Below are positions 18,911 through 28,566 of a stretch of 64,000 nt of DNA, piece by piece. The notes beneath the pieces are model-generated. The model did no database searches. It was not told the DNA's origin and saw only the letters and a list, made by a program, of their open reading frames with translations. Source of the stretch: Rheinheimera texasensis DSM 17496. Lineage in GTDB: Bacteria > Pseudomonadota > Gammaproteobacteria > Enterobacterales > Alteromonadaceae. The position numbers and the translations under genes are program-made. Location: assembly GCF_000711985.1 (NCBI RefSeq), contig NZ_KL544005.1, positions 385,970-449,969 on the forward strand. The letters run 5' to 3'. The first letter of the stretch is position 1; each line of letters begins with the position of its first letter.

Positions 18911-21316
18911 ATGTTTAAAATCAGGACTTTAATTTTATGCGTTGGCGTAACCGCCCTGCTCGGCTGTCAGCAGCAAGCTTCCACACCTCCTGGCACATCG
19001 CCTGCCACTGCAGCGGCTGCGGCGCAGTCGCTGCCAGCGGATCAAATCAGGCCGCAGCACAACTTATTAGCTTATGTCGACACCCGGATGGGGACAGATT
19101 CCAGCTTTGAACTGTCGCACGGCAATACTTACCCGGCAGTGGCCATGCCATGGGGCATGCATTTCTGGACACCGATGACGGCCAAAATCGGCGATGGCTG
19201 GACCTATCAGTATGACCAGCACAAAATCCGTGGTATCAAACAAACTCATCAGCCAAGCCCCTGGCTCAATGATTACGGCGCTTTTGCGCTGATGGCGGTG
19301 ACAGGTGCGCTGAAGTTTAATCAGGATGAGCGCGCGTCCTGGTATTCGCATAAAACTGAAACCGCCAAACCCCATCATTACAAAGTCTATCTGGCCGACT
19401 ACGACGTCACGGCGGAAGTGACGCCGACGGCCCGCGCCGCGCAGTTCCGTTTTACCTTCCCGGAAAATAAAGCCTCTTACATAGTGCTGGACGCCTTTGA
19501 TAAAGGCTCGATGGTGAAGATCCTGCCAGCGCAGCGCAAAATCATCGGCTATGCGCGGAATAATCACGGTGGTGTACCGGGCAATTTCCATAACTACTTT
19601 GTTTTAGAGTTCAGTAAAGCCTTTAAGCTGACGCACACTTTTGCCGACGGTTATCAGTTGAACACCAACAGCCTTGAGCAAAGCGGCCAGCATGTCGGCG
19701 CTATCCTCGGGTTTGACACCGCCAAAGGCGAGCAGATTGAAGTTAAAGTGGCGTCGTCTTTTATCAGCGCCGAGCAGGCAGAACTCAATCTTCAGCAAGA
19801 AATTGGCGCTGATACGTTCAGCCAGACGCTGGGCAAAGCCAACAGCGAGTGGCAGCAACAGCTGGGCCGCATCCGGGTGCAACAAGGTTATCCGGACGAT
19901 ATCAAAACCTTTTATTCGGCGTTGTACCGGGTGTTGTTATTCCCACGCCGCTTTTATGAAACTGACGCCAGCGGCCAAACCGTGCATTACAGCCCGTACA
20001 ATGGTCAGGTGCTACCCGGTAAGATGTTCACCGACAACGGTTTTTGGGACACTTTCCGCGCCGTATTTCCATTCTTCCATCTGATGTACCCAGAGCTTGC
20101 CAGCGACATCATGCAAGGCCTGGTCAACACTTATAAAGAATCCGGCTGGCTGCCGGAATGGGCCAGTCCCGGCCATCGCGACGTGATGATTGGCTCCAAT
20201 TCCGCCGTGATCATCGCCGACGCTTATGCCAAAGGTATTCGTGGTTTTGATGTCGAGACGCTGTATCAGGCCGCGCTGAAAAATACTCAGGTGGAAGCGG
20301 GCCGGCCGGCTAAATCGGTTGGTCGTGAGGGCCTGAAATTCTACAATCAGCTCGGTTATGTGCCATATGATGCCGGCATTCACGAAAACGCCGCCCGCAC
20401 GCTGGAATACGCCTTTGCTGACTTTAATCTGGCGCGCCTCGCCACAGCGCTGGGCAAAACCGACGATGCCAAACGCTTTGCTGTACAAGCGCAGAACTAT
20501 CGTCATTTATTCGACGCCGACAGCGGCTGGATGCGCGGCCGTAACAAAGATGGTGAGTTTCAACGGCCTTTTAATGCGCTGAAGTGGGGCGACGCTTTTA
20601 CCGAAGGCAACAGCCTGCATTACAGCTGGTCGGTGTTTCATGATATTGCCGGCCTGAAGCAACTGATGGGCGGCGACGAGGCGTTCAGCGCCAAACTCGA
20701 TACCGTGTTTAACATGCCGCCAGCCTTTGATGACTCTTACTACGGCTTTACCATTCACGAAATCCGCGAAATGCAAATCGTCGATTTTGGCAATTATGCC
20801 CATGGCAATCAGCCTATTCAGCATATGCCCTACCTGTACAACTATGCCGGCAAACCCTGGCGCACCCAGGCCGCAGTGCGCCGCATCATGCAGCAGCTTT
20901 ATCGCGCAGCGCCGGATGGTTATGCCGGCGATGAAGACAACGGCCAGACGTCAGCCTGGTATGTGTTTTCGGCACTGGGCTTTTATCCGGTAACGCCGGG
21001 TGTGCCGGAGTATGTCATCGGCAGCCCGCTGTTTAATGCGGTGACTATGACGCTGCCGCAAGGCAAAGAGCTGCAAATCAATGCACTCCACAATCAACAA
21101 GACCGGCCTTATGTGCAGGCATTGCACTTTAACGGCAAGCCGGTAGCGCAGAATTTCCTGCGCCATGACGAGTTACTGCAAGGTGGTGAGCTGCGGTTTG
21201 ACATGAGCGCCGAGCCGAATACCAGCCGTGGTGTGAATGAACAAAGCCGGCCCTATTCCGTGTCGGCTGCTGCAGCGCCTTCCAAGGACACCCATTCAAA
21301 CAAGGACTCACACTGA
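18911..21316 (+). CDS. GH92 lipoprotein with Gln at the catalytic-acid position
   Basis: GH92-family protein of 801 residues with a lipoprotein signal (LLGC, Cys19). It has the family opening YVDTRMGTDSSFELSHGNT, then GFWDTFRAVFPFFHLMYP, GWLPEWASPGHRDVMIG and GDEDNGQTSAWYVF (Asp674, Asp676). At the position where typical GH92 mannosidases have HGNEP with the general acid Glu, this protein has HGNQP, with Gln634. Family knowledge: Gln here is reported for GH92 enzymes acting on substrates with a good leaving group, such as mannose-1-phosphate diesters. It may therefore uncap mannosyl-phosphate on fungal-type glycans rather than cut Man-Man bonds. It is first in the rightward operon; its TGA overlaps the permease ATG. 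Confidence 0.9.
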   Translation: MFKIRTLILCVGVTALLGCQQQASTPPGTSPATAAAAAQSLPADQIRPQHNLLAYVDTRMGTDSSFELSHGNTYPAVAMPWGMHFWTPMTAKIGDGWTYQYDQHKIRGIKQTHQPSPWLNDYGAFALMAVTGALKFNQDERASWYSHKTETAKPHHYKVYLADYDVTAEVTPTARAAQFRFTFPENKASYIVLDAFDKGSMVKILPAQRKIIGYARNNHGGVPGNFHNYFVLEFSKAFKLTHTFADGYQLNTNSLEQSGQHVGAILGFDTAKGEQIEVKVASSFISAEQAELNLQQEIGADTFSQTLGKANSEWQQQLGRIRVQQGYPDDIKTFYSALYRVLLFPRRFYETDASGQTVHYSPYNGQVLPGKMFTDNGFWDTFRAVFPFFHLMYPELASDIMQGLVNTYKESGWLPEWASPGHRDVMIGSNSAVIIADAYAKGIRGFDVETLYQAALKNTQVEAGRPAKSVGREGLKFYNQLGYVPYDAGIHENAARTLEYAFADFNLARLATALGKTDDAKRFAVQAQNYRHLFDADSGWMRGRNKDGEFQRPFNALKWGDAFTEGNSLHYSWSVFHDIAGLKQLMGGDEAFSAKLDTVFNMPPAFDDSYYGFTIHEIREMQIVDFGNYAHGNQPIQHMPYLYNYAGKPWRTQAAVRRIMQQLYRAAPDGYAGDEDNGQTSAWYVFSALGFYPVTPGVPEYVIGSPLFNAVTMTLPQGKELQINALHNQQDRPYVQALHFNGKPVAQNFLRHDELLQGGELRFDMSAEPNTSRGVNEQSRPYSVSAAAAPSKDTHSNKDSH

Positions 21317-22551
21317 TGGCATTTATCCCGGCAGCAACATCCACCTCCACCACAGCCGACACCGGCCGAAGTCACTTTGCGTTTTTGGCGATGACCTCGT
21401 TGTTTTTTATCTGGGGTTTTGTCACTGCACTCAATGACATTCTGATCCCGCATCTGAAGGCGGCGTTTGCCCTAAGTTACACCCAGGCCATGCTGGTGCA
21501 GCTGTGCTTTTTTGGCGCCTATTTTTTATTGTCGCCGCTGGCTGGCCGGCTGATTGAACGGATTGGCTTTTTAGGCGGTATTCTGGCCGGACTGGTGACT
21601 TTAGCCAGTGGCTGTCTGCTGTTTTACCCAGCGGCAGAGCTGGCGACTTACCCGCTGTTTCTGACTGCGCTCTTTGTGCTGGCCGGCGGCGTCACGCTGC
21701 TACAGGTGTCCGCTAATCCTTATGTGGCGGCACTGGGCAGTGCGCGCACGGCTGCAAGCCGGCTGAGTCTGGCGCAGGCGGTCAATTCACTGGGCCATAC
21801 GTTGGCACCGCTGTTTGGCGCGGCACTGATTTTTGCAGCCGCTCAAAGCGATGCCAAAGCCGTGCAGCTGCCTTATTTGTTGCTCGCCGGTTTTTGTCTG
21901 CTGGTGACGGTGATTTTTGCAAGGCTGAAACTACCGGTTTTGCAAAGCGAGCCGACCAATGTCACCAGAACAACTTCAGACCAACCACAACGCCTGCCGC
22001 TGCCGTTTTATGGCGCAGTCGCGGCGATTTTTTTGTATGTCGGCGCCGAAGTATCGATTGGCAGTTTTCTGATTAACTATCTGGCGCTGCCGGAATTAGG
22101 CGCTTTTAACGAACAAACCGCTAGCACATGGGTCAGTTATTACTGGGGCGGCGCTATGCTCGGCCGCTTTGCCGGTGCCGTTATTACACGTTATATCAAT
22201 GCTTTACTGGTATTAGCCTTGTATGCCGTTGTGGCTATCGCGCTGTTATTGCTGACGATGAGCCAGACCGGCATGCTGGCCGCCGTGGCCGTAATTAGCA
22301 TCGGCTTTTTTAATTCGATTATGTTCCCGACCATTTTCACCCACGGCATTGCCGGCCTCGGCAACCTGACCAGCCGGGGTTCAGGTTTGCTCTGTCAGGC
22401 CATTGTTGGCGGTGCTTTAGTGCCTTTGATGCAGGGCGTGGCCGCCGACAGCATTGGCGTGCAACACAGTTTTATCGTGCCGCTGCTGGCTTATGTGTAC
22501 ATCGCCGGTTTTGCTGGGTGGCACTGGCGGCAAAGCCGCGTATCCGTTTGA
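21316..22551 (+). CDS. MFS sugar permease, FHS (FucP/GluP-like) family
   Basis: An inner-membrane sugar:proton symporter of 411 residues with 12 predicted membrane helices. FFIWGFVTALNDILIPHLK at the end of helix 1 and QVSANPYVAALG in the middle are hallmarks of the fucose/glucose-galactose (FHS) family. AGG upstream and a TGATG overlap with the GH92 stop tie it to the operon. The next gene is a mannose isomerase-type enzyme, so D-mannose released by the GH92 enzymes is the most likely cargo. Specificity cannot be read from the sequence. Confidence 0.9.
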   Translation: MAFIPAATSTSTTADTGRSHFAFLAMTSLFFIWGFVTALNDILIPHLKAAFALSYTQAMLVQLCFFGAYFLLSPLAGRLIERIGFLGGILAGLVTLASGCLLFYPAAELATYPLFLTALFVLAGGVTLLQVSANPYVAALGSARTAASRLSLAQAVNSLGHTLAPLFGAALIFAAAQSDAKAVQLPYLLLAGFCLLVTVIFARLKLPVLQSEPTNVTRTTSDQPQRLPLPFYGAVAAIFLYVGAEVSIGSFLINYLALPELGAFNEQTASTWVSYYWGGAMLGRFAGAVITRYINALLVLALYAVVAIALLLLTMSQTGMLAAVAVISIGFFNSIMFPTIFTHGIAGLGNLTSRGSGLLCQAIVGGALVPLMQGVAADSIGVQHSFIVPLLAYVYIAGFAGWHWRQSRVSV

Positions 22552-22575
22552 TCTGATTTCGAAAAAGGTGATTTG

Positions 22576-23787
22576 ATGAACTTTTACAGCTCTGAGTTTT
22601 TATTACAGCATTGCCAGGACATCCTGAAATTTTACGACGACAAAGTGGTCGACCCGTCCGGCGGTTATTTTCACAACTATCTGGATGACGGCACTTTGTT
22701 TGCGCCGGGTTTTCGCCAGCTGGTCAGCAGCACACGCATTATCGTCAACTATGTCAGCGCCGCACTGTTATTTGGCCGTGACGACTATAAAACCATCGCC
22801 GAACATGGCCTTAAGTATCTGGAGCAGGTGCACTGGCGCGAGCAACTGATGGCCGACGGCAGTGGCGGTTATGCCTGGACTTTGCAGGACCATCAGCCGC
22901 TTGATAACACGCAGCAAGCTTATGGTTATGCTTTTGTGCTGCTGGCGTATGCCGCTGCGGTCAAAGCCGGTCTTCGCGACAAAACCACGCTGCACCGCGT
23001 CTATCAGCTGCTGGAACAACGTTTTTGGCAGGCTGATTTTGGCCTCTACGCCGACGAGCTGAGCCAACAAGGGGTACTCAGCAACTATCGCGGCCAAAAT
23101 GCCAATATGCATTTATGCGAAGCCATGCTGGCCGCCTTTGAAGCCTGCGGCGAGCAATTATTTCTAGACCGCGCTTATACACTGGCGACCAATATTGCCG
23201 TGCGTCAGGCCGATTTAACCGACGGTCTGGTGTGGGAGCATTACACGCCTGAATTTAAAATCGATGTCGAATACAACAAAGACGACCCGAAAAACCTGTA
23301 CCGGCCCTGGGGTTTCCAGCCCGGCCATCAGACCGAATGGGCCAAGCTGATGCTAATTCTGCACCGCCACCAGCCGGAAGACTGGATGTTAAACCGCGCC
23401 CGCGCCTTGTTTGACCGCGCTTATGAACAAGCCTGGGACCACGAGCACGGTGGTCTGATTTATGGCTTTGCGCCGGATGGCCGCTGGTGTGACGACGACA
23501 AATATTTCTGGGTGCAGGCCGAATCGATGGCGGCAGCGGCGTTGCTGTATCAGGCCACCAGCAATATCAGCTACATGGCTGCTTATCAGGCGCTGTGGCA
23601 ATACAGCTGGGAACATTTGGTTGATCACCAGTATGGTGCCTGGTTCCGCTTACTGACGCGCACGAACAACAAGCTCAGCAATGAAAAATCCGCCGCCGGT
23701 GCCAAGTGTGATTACCACACGCTATGCGCAGTGATTGAAGTGCTGCGCGGTATGGGTGTCACATCTGTCACAAATAGCGGAGTTTAA
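22576..23787 (+). CDS. AGE-family epimerase/isomerase, probable D-mannose isomerase
   Basis: A 403-residue (alpha/alpha)6-barrel protein of the N-acylglucosamine 2-epimerase family. Marks include DPSGGYFHNYLDDG, LVSSTRIIVNYVSAA, GQNANMHLCEAMLAAFEA, WGFQPGHQTEWAKL and KYFWVQAESMAAAALL, with the conserved His and Glu residues in place. The set resembles mannose isomerase and YihS enzymes more than the ManNAc epimerases. It would turn mannose into fructose for entry to glycolysis. The ATG at 22576 has AAAGGTG upstream; the TTG codon before it is a less likely start. It lies 24 nt after the permease and 1 nt before the next GH92 gene. Confidence 0.87.
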   Translation: MNFYSSEFLLQHCQDILKFYDDKVVDPSGGYFHNYLDDGTLFAPGFRQLVSSTRIIVNYVSAALLFGRDDYKTIAEHGLKYLEQVHWREQLMADGSGGYAWTLQDHQPLDNTQQAYGYAFVLLAYAAAVKAGLRDKTTLHRVYQLLEQRFWQADFGLYADELSQQGVLSNYRGQNANMHLCEAMLAAFEACGEQLFLDRAYTLATNIAVRQADLTDGLVWEHYTPEFKIDVEYNKDDPKNLYRPWGFQPGHQTEWAKLMLILHRHQPEDWMLNRARALFDRAYEQAWDHEHGGLIYGFAPDGRWCDDDKYFWVQAESMAAAALLYQATSNISYMAAYQALWQYSWEHLVDHQYGAWFRLLTRTNNKLSNEKSAAGAKCDYHTLCAVIEVLRGMGVTSVTNSGV

Positions 23788-23788
23788 G

Positions 23789-26206
23789 ATGGGCCGGGGT
23801 CAGAAGTTGCGGTTAGTCTGGCTTGTTCCAGGTTTAGCAGTCTCAGGCTTGCTGCTAAGTGCTTGTCAGCAGCAACCCACTGCCTCAGTGCCTGCAAAGC
23901 CGGCCACAACAGCGAGCACCGACCCGCTACTTTGGGTTAATCCGTTCATTGGCACCGACGGCAAAGGCAAAACCTACCCCGGCGCTACTGTGCCTTATGG
24001 CATGGTGCAATTAAGCCCCGACAATGGCCGCAGTGGCTGGGACTGGATCAGCGGTTATTTTTATCCCGACCGCCAAATCGCCGGCTTCAGCCACCTGCAT
24101 TTATCCGGCACTGGTGCCGGTGATTTATACGACATCTCGTTTTTGCCTTTTAGCGGCGAGTTTTTTCAAACCCTGCCGGCGGCGGGCGGCAAAGAGGCTT
24201 TGGTACGCAGCGAACGCTTTAGCCACGCCACTGAAACGGCAAGCCCAGGTTATTACCGGGTGTTGCTGGAAGACAGCCAGATTGAAGTGGAATTGACCGC
24301 AGCGCTGCGCTCCGGTCTGCAGCGTTACCGTTATTTAAAAGCCGGTGCGCCGACGATGTTGCAGCTGGATCTAACTTACAGCCGCAACTGGGACAGCACC
24401 ACGGCTACTTGTTTATATCAGCCAGACGCTTACACGCTCGCCGGCTACCGCTTTTCCAGCGGCTGGGCTAAAGATCAAAAAGTATTTTTCTACAGTAAAA
24501 GTTCGGTGCCGCTGCTGCCGGTGAAAGCATTGCCACAAACGCTGCCAGCGGACTTCAGCCAATGTGCCCAAACTGGACCGACCCTATTTACTGCGCAGTT
24601 TGCTGGCGACAGCAACACGCCACGTCGTGAGTTGCTGCTGCGCACCGCGCTGAGCTCTGTCAGCATCGCTGGCGCCGCGGCCAATTTAACCGCTGACCTG
24701 GCAACACAAACAGTCAGCGCATCAACACCTGAACCACAAACCGGCGACTTCGCCGTCACTTTGCAACAGGCCCAAACGGCCTGGCGTACTGAACTGTCGC
24801 AAGTCGACATTGACGCCGACGCCCAAACCAAAACCCAGTTTTATACCGCGCTGTATCACAGTGCTTTAGCGCCACGGGTCTACAGCGACGCCGACGGCAA
24901 GTACCGAGGCCCGGATGGCCAGGTGCATCGGTTGCAGCGCAGCAGTAACAAAGCGGCAAACCAGGCCCTGAGCAGCAATCAGCATTATGATTTTTTCAGC
25001 CTGTGGGACACTTTCCGTGCCCTCCATCCGTGGAAAACGCTGTTTGATACCCCACGCCATCAGGCGATGATGTTTAGCCTTTTGGAGCATTATCAACACG
25101 CTGGCCGGCTGCCGGTATGGAATTTCCAGGGTAATGAAACCGACATGATGCTGGGGTATCACGCCGTGCCGGTGCTGGTCGACAGTTACCTCAAAGGCCT
25201 GTTGCCGGACCCGGATGGCAGCCTCGGTGCGTTGATTTTGCAGGCAGCGCTGGTCAGCGCCAACGACCACAAATTCGGTATCCAGAGTTATCGCGAGCTT
25301 GGTTATGTACCTTTTAGCGAGCGGCCCTGGAACGTCGCTTTGACGCTGGAATATGCCTTTGACGATTCAGCCATCGCTCGCCTCGCCCACCGGCTTGGTA
25401 AGGCTGATATCGCTGCAGAATTTGACCGCCGCGCACAAAACTACCGCCAGCATTTCGATGCGGACAGCGGTTTTATGCGCGCCAAAGACCAGCAAGGCCA
25501 GTTTCGCCTGCCGTTTGACCCGGAGGCTTATCACCCGGAAGATTATTGTGAAGCCAACGCCTGGCAATATAGTTTTTTTGTGCCGCATGACGTCAGCGGT
25601 CTCATCAGCCTGCATGGCGGCCAGCAGGCGTTTGTCGCCAAACTGGATACGATGTTTTTAACCGGCCAGCAGAAAAAAGGCGTTGCAGATCCGGTACATA
25701 TCGCTGGCGCGTTGGGAGACAATCACGGCCTGCCGGAATGGATCTCCGGTTTTATTGGCCAGTATGTGCACGGCAATGAACCGAGCCACCATGTGCCTTA
25801 TTTATACGCCCTCGCTGGCCGGCCCGACAAAACTCAGGCTTTAGTGCGGCAGATTATGCGCACTTTATACCAGCCCATTCCGGATGGCCTCGCGGGCAAT
25901 GAAGACGCCGGCCAGATGTCGGCCTGGTATTTGTTCAGTGCTTTGGGCTTTTACCCGGTCGACCCGGTGTCGGGTGATTATGTGTTAGGCTCGCCGCTGG
26001 TTCGCCAGGCGACGCTGCAGCTAGGTAATGGTAAAGTGCTGAAAATTATCGCGAATAATCAAAATGAGCAGCATCCGTATGTTAAAGCAGTGCGGCTCAA
26101 TGGCAAACCGCTTAGCGGCGCCGTGCTGTCACATCAGACCTTAATGCAAGGCGGATTGCTGGAGTTTGATATGAGCGCGAATCCAGCGCCAACCGGGAGT
26201 ATTTGA
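23789..26206 (+). CDS. GH92 alpha-mannosidase lipoprotein
   Basis: Exo-alpha-mannosidase of 805 residues with a lipoprotein signal (LSAC, Cys26). The family opening WVNPFIGTDGKGKTYPGA is followed by PYGMVQLSPDNGRSGWDW, SGTGAGDLYD, FFSLWDTFRALHPW, HGNEPSHHVPYLY with the general acid Glu664, and GNEDAGQMSAWYLFSALG with the catalytic base region. This is the standard alpha-1,2/1,3-type GH92 layout. I start at the ATG at 23789 (GGAG 8 nt upstream), 1 nt after the isomerase stop; the frame extends upstream to 23735 inside that gene but without family similarity. Linkage preference is not predictable by eye. Confidence 0.93.
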   Translation: MGRGQKLRLVWLVPGLAVSGLLLSACQQQPTASVPAKPATTASTDPLLWVNPFIGTDGKGKTYPGATVPYGMVQLSPDNGRSGWDWISGYFYPDRQIAGFSHLHLSGTGAGDLYDISFLPFSGEFFQTLPAAGGKEALVRSERFSHATETASPGYYRVLLEDSQIEVELTAALRSGLQRYRYLKAGAPTMLQLDLTYSRNWDSTTATCLYQPDAYTLAGYRFSSGWAKDQKVFFYSKSSVPLLPVKALPQTLPADFSQCAQTGPTLFTAQFAGDSNTPRRELLLRTALSSVSIAGAAANLTADLATQTVSASTPEPQTGDFAVTLQQAQTAWRTELSQVDIDADAQTKTQFYTALYHSALAPRVYSDADGKYRGPDGQVHRLQRSSNKAANQALSSNQHYDFFSLWDTFRALHPWKTLFDTPRHQAMMFSLLEHYQHAGRLPVWNFQGNETDMMLGYHAVPVLVDSYLKGLLPDPDGSLGALILQAALVSANDHKFGIQSYRELGYVPFSERPWNVALTLEYAFDDSAIARLAHRLGKADIAAEFDRRAQNYRQHFDADSGFMRAKDQQGQFRLPFDPEAYHPEDYCEANAWQYSFFVPHDVSGLISLHGGQQAFVAKLDTMFLTGQQKKGVADPVHIAGALGDNHGLPEWISGFIGQYVHGNEPSHHVPYLYALAGRPDKTQALVRQIMRTLYQPIPDGLAGNEDAGQMSAWYLFSALGFYPVDPVSGDYVLGSPLVRQATLQLGNGKVLKIIANNQNEQHPYVKAVRLNGKPLSGAVLSHQTLMQGGLLEFDMSANPAPTGSI

Positions 26207-26208
26207 CG

Positions 26209-28530
26209 ATGCGAATAAGTTTGGTTTTGTTATTAAGCTCACTGCTGGCCCCGGCAGCTGTGGCTGCCACACCTGCTCCTTACAGCCCCGCCCCGTCGCA
26301 ATATGTCGACCCGATGATTGGCACGGCCAACTTTGGTGCCACCCATCCCGGCGCGCAGTATCCGCATGCGCTGTTATCGGTGGCGCCTTTTAACGTCGCA
26401 TTCGGCGGCAAACTCAACGCCTTTGACAAAGACGCCGCCTGGAATTCGCGGGTTTATATCAAAGAAAACCAGTTTTTAACCGGCTTTAGCCATGTCAATT
26501 TAAGCGGCGTCGGCTGTCCCGATTTAGGTGTGTTACTGGCGATGCCAACCACCGGCGCTTTGCAACTCGACCCGGCGCTGTATGGCAGCACTTATCAGCA
26601 AGAGCGCGCGAGCGCTGGCTATTACGCCACGACCTTAAGCAAATATCAGACGCGCGCGGAGATGACCAGCACGCTGCGTAGTGGCATCAGCCGTTACACT
26701 TTTCCGGCCGGGCAAGCGCATATTCTGTTGAATTTAGGCCTTGGCCTTAGCAATGAAAGCGGCGCTATGGCCAGGCTGGTGTCGGACACTGAAGTGGAAG
26801 GTTACCGCCAAATCGGTACCTTTTGTTATCACAGCGAGCAGGCGCGGCCGGTGTATTTTGTCGCGCGCGTCAACAAAGCGCCGAAAGTCGCTGGCCTTTA
26901 TAAAAAAATGCCGACTGTACGCGCAGTCGAAGCCGACTGGAGCTCACACAATCAAAGCTACAAGCCCTACCCGAACTACCACCAGGAACTGGCCGGCGAT
27001 GATATCGGCGCTTATTTCAGCTACGACCTGAAGCAAAACGAACAGCTGGAACTGCAGCTGGCGATTTCTTTTGTCTCCATCGCCAACGCCCGGCAAAATT
27101 TGGCGCGTGAACAACCTAAGTTTGCTTTTGACGAAACACACCAGCAAGCCCGCGCCGCCTGGGACCAACTGCTTAGCCGTATCGACATCGACGCGGCGAC
27201 TGAAGATAAAATCCGTTTTTACACTGCGCTGTACCATAGCCTCATTCACCCGTCGGTGATTAGTGACGTCAATGGCGACTACCCCAAATTTGGCCCGGCC
27301 GGCAGCGGAACTGGCAATAGCAGCAGCCCGCGTTACAGTGTGTTTTCGTTATGGGACACCCACCGCAATCTGCATCCGCTACTGAGCCTGGTGTATCCGG
27401 CTATTCAGACCCAGATGCTGCGTTCAGTCGTTGCGATGGGCACAGAAGCCGGGTATCTGCCGAAGTGGGAACTGGCCGGCATGGAAAAAGCCGTGATGGT
27501 CGGCGACCCGGCGACTGTGATGGTGAACGACAGTTATCAGCGTGGCCTGACCGATTTTGACCACAACGCCGCTTATCAGGCGATGCGCCGCGCAGCGCTG
27601 ACGCCATCCAGTGTCAGCAAACCAGATTTCAGCGCCAAACCAGGCCAGCAACAAGCGGCGCGGATGCAGGCAAAAAACCCAGTCCGGCCGGAAAACAGTG
27701 ACTATCTGGCGCTGGGTTATGTGCCGGTCGATGATGAAGGCCCCTTTGATGGCTCGGTATCGACCAGCCTCGAATATTATCTCGCCGACTTTAACCTTGC
27801 TGGCTTTGCCAAAGCCTTAGGCCACGACGCCGATGCGATACGGTTTGCCGCGCAGGCGCAGCTATTTACCCGCTTGTTTGATGCAGACAGCGACATGTTC
27901 AGGCCAAAACAAAAAAATGGTCAGTGGCTGGATGGTTTTAACCCGGATGGCGGGCGCAATTTTGAACCCACCCCCGGTTATATCGAAGGCACCGCCTGGA
28001 ACTACCGTTTTTACCTGCCGCATGCGATGCCTCAGCTGATTGACTTAACCGGCGGGCCAGACGCCTTTCGTGCGGCGCTTGACCAGACTTTCACACTGAA
28101 AAAATTTGATATGGCGAATGAGCCGGATATCAGTTATCCGTTTTTATACAATTACTTAGAAGCAGAACGCCCAGGCAGCCGCGCCGCCACCAGCCAACGC
28201 GTGCATGAACTTATTCAGCAGCACTATGGCCTCAGCGCCGCTGGTTTACCGGGCAATGACGACGCTGGCACCCTGTCCGCCTGGCTGGTGTTCAGCATGC
28301 TAGGCCTCTACCCGACCGAACCCGGCACACCAAATTACACGCTGTTTCAACCACGTGCCAAAGCCGCCCGCATCGCGCTGGACCCGCAGTTTTATCCGGG
28401 CAAAGTAATTGAAATTAAACAGAAATTGAGCGGTAAGCTACTGTGGAATCAACAAGCGCTAGCGACGCCTTTTGTGTCCCATCAGGCGCTGGTACAAGGT
28501 GGTGTGTTGGAGTTAAGTGCCAAGGATTAA
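26209..28530 (+). CDS. GH92 alpha-mannosidase, secreted, divergent subgroup
   Basis: A GH92 enzyme of 773 residues with an ordinary signal peptide (cleavage near AAVAA, about residue 20), so it is probably periplasmic rather than lipidated. It opens YVDPMIGTANFGATHPGAQYP, has SGVGCPDLGVLL, FSLWDTHRNLHPL, and then MANEPDISYPFLYNYLEAERPG, in which Glu638 would be the general acid but the usual His-Gly before it is missing. GNDDAGTLSAWLVFSMLG supplies the base region. It is a different subgroup from the other three GH92 genes here and may take a different linkage. The ATG at 26209 follows the previous stop by 2 nt, and it closes the rightward operon. Confidence 0.92.
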   Translation: MRISLVLLLSSLLAPAAVAATPAPYSPAPSQYVDPMIGTANFGATHPGAQYPHALLSVAPFNVAFGGKLNAFDKDAAWNSRVYIKENQFLTGFSHVNLSGVGCPDLGVLLAMPTTGALQLDPALYGSTYQQERASAGYYATTLSKYQTRAEMTSTLRSGISRYTFPAGQAHILLNLGLGLSNESGAMARLVSDTEVEGYRQIGTFCYHSEQARPVYFVARVNKAPKVAGLYKKMPTVRAVEADWSSHNQSYKPYPNYHQELAGDDIGAYFSYDLKQNEQLELQLAISFVSIANARQNLAREQPKFAFDETHQQARAAWDQLLSRIDIDAATEDKIRFYTALYHSLIHPSVISDVNGDYPKFGPAGSGTGNSSSPRYSVFSLWDTHRNLHPLLSLVYPAIQTQMLRSVVAMGTEAGYLPKWELAGMEKAVMVGDPATVMVNDSYQRGLTDFDHNAAYQAMRRAALTPSSVSKPDFSAKPGQQQAARMQAKNPVRPENSDYLALGYVPVDDEGPFDGSVSTSLEYYLADFNLAGFAKALGHDADAIRFAAQAQLFTRLFDADSDMFRPKQKNGQWLDGFNPDGGRNFEPTPGYIEGTAWNYRFYLPHAMPQLIDLTGGPDAFRAALDQTFTLKKFDMANEPDISYPFLYNYLEAERPGSRAATSQRVHELIQQHYGLSAAGLPGNDDAGTLSAWLVFSMLGLYPTEPGTPNYTLFQPRAKAARIALDPQFYPGKVIEIKQKLSGKLLWNQQALATPFVSHQALVQGGVLELSAKD

Positions 28531-28566
28531 TCAACAAGTCGGCCATTGATTCTTGTACGGTGTGTG

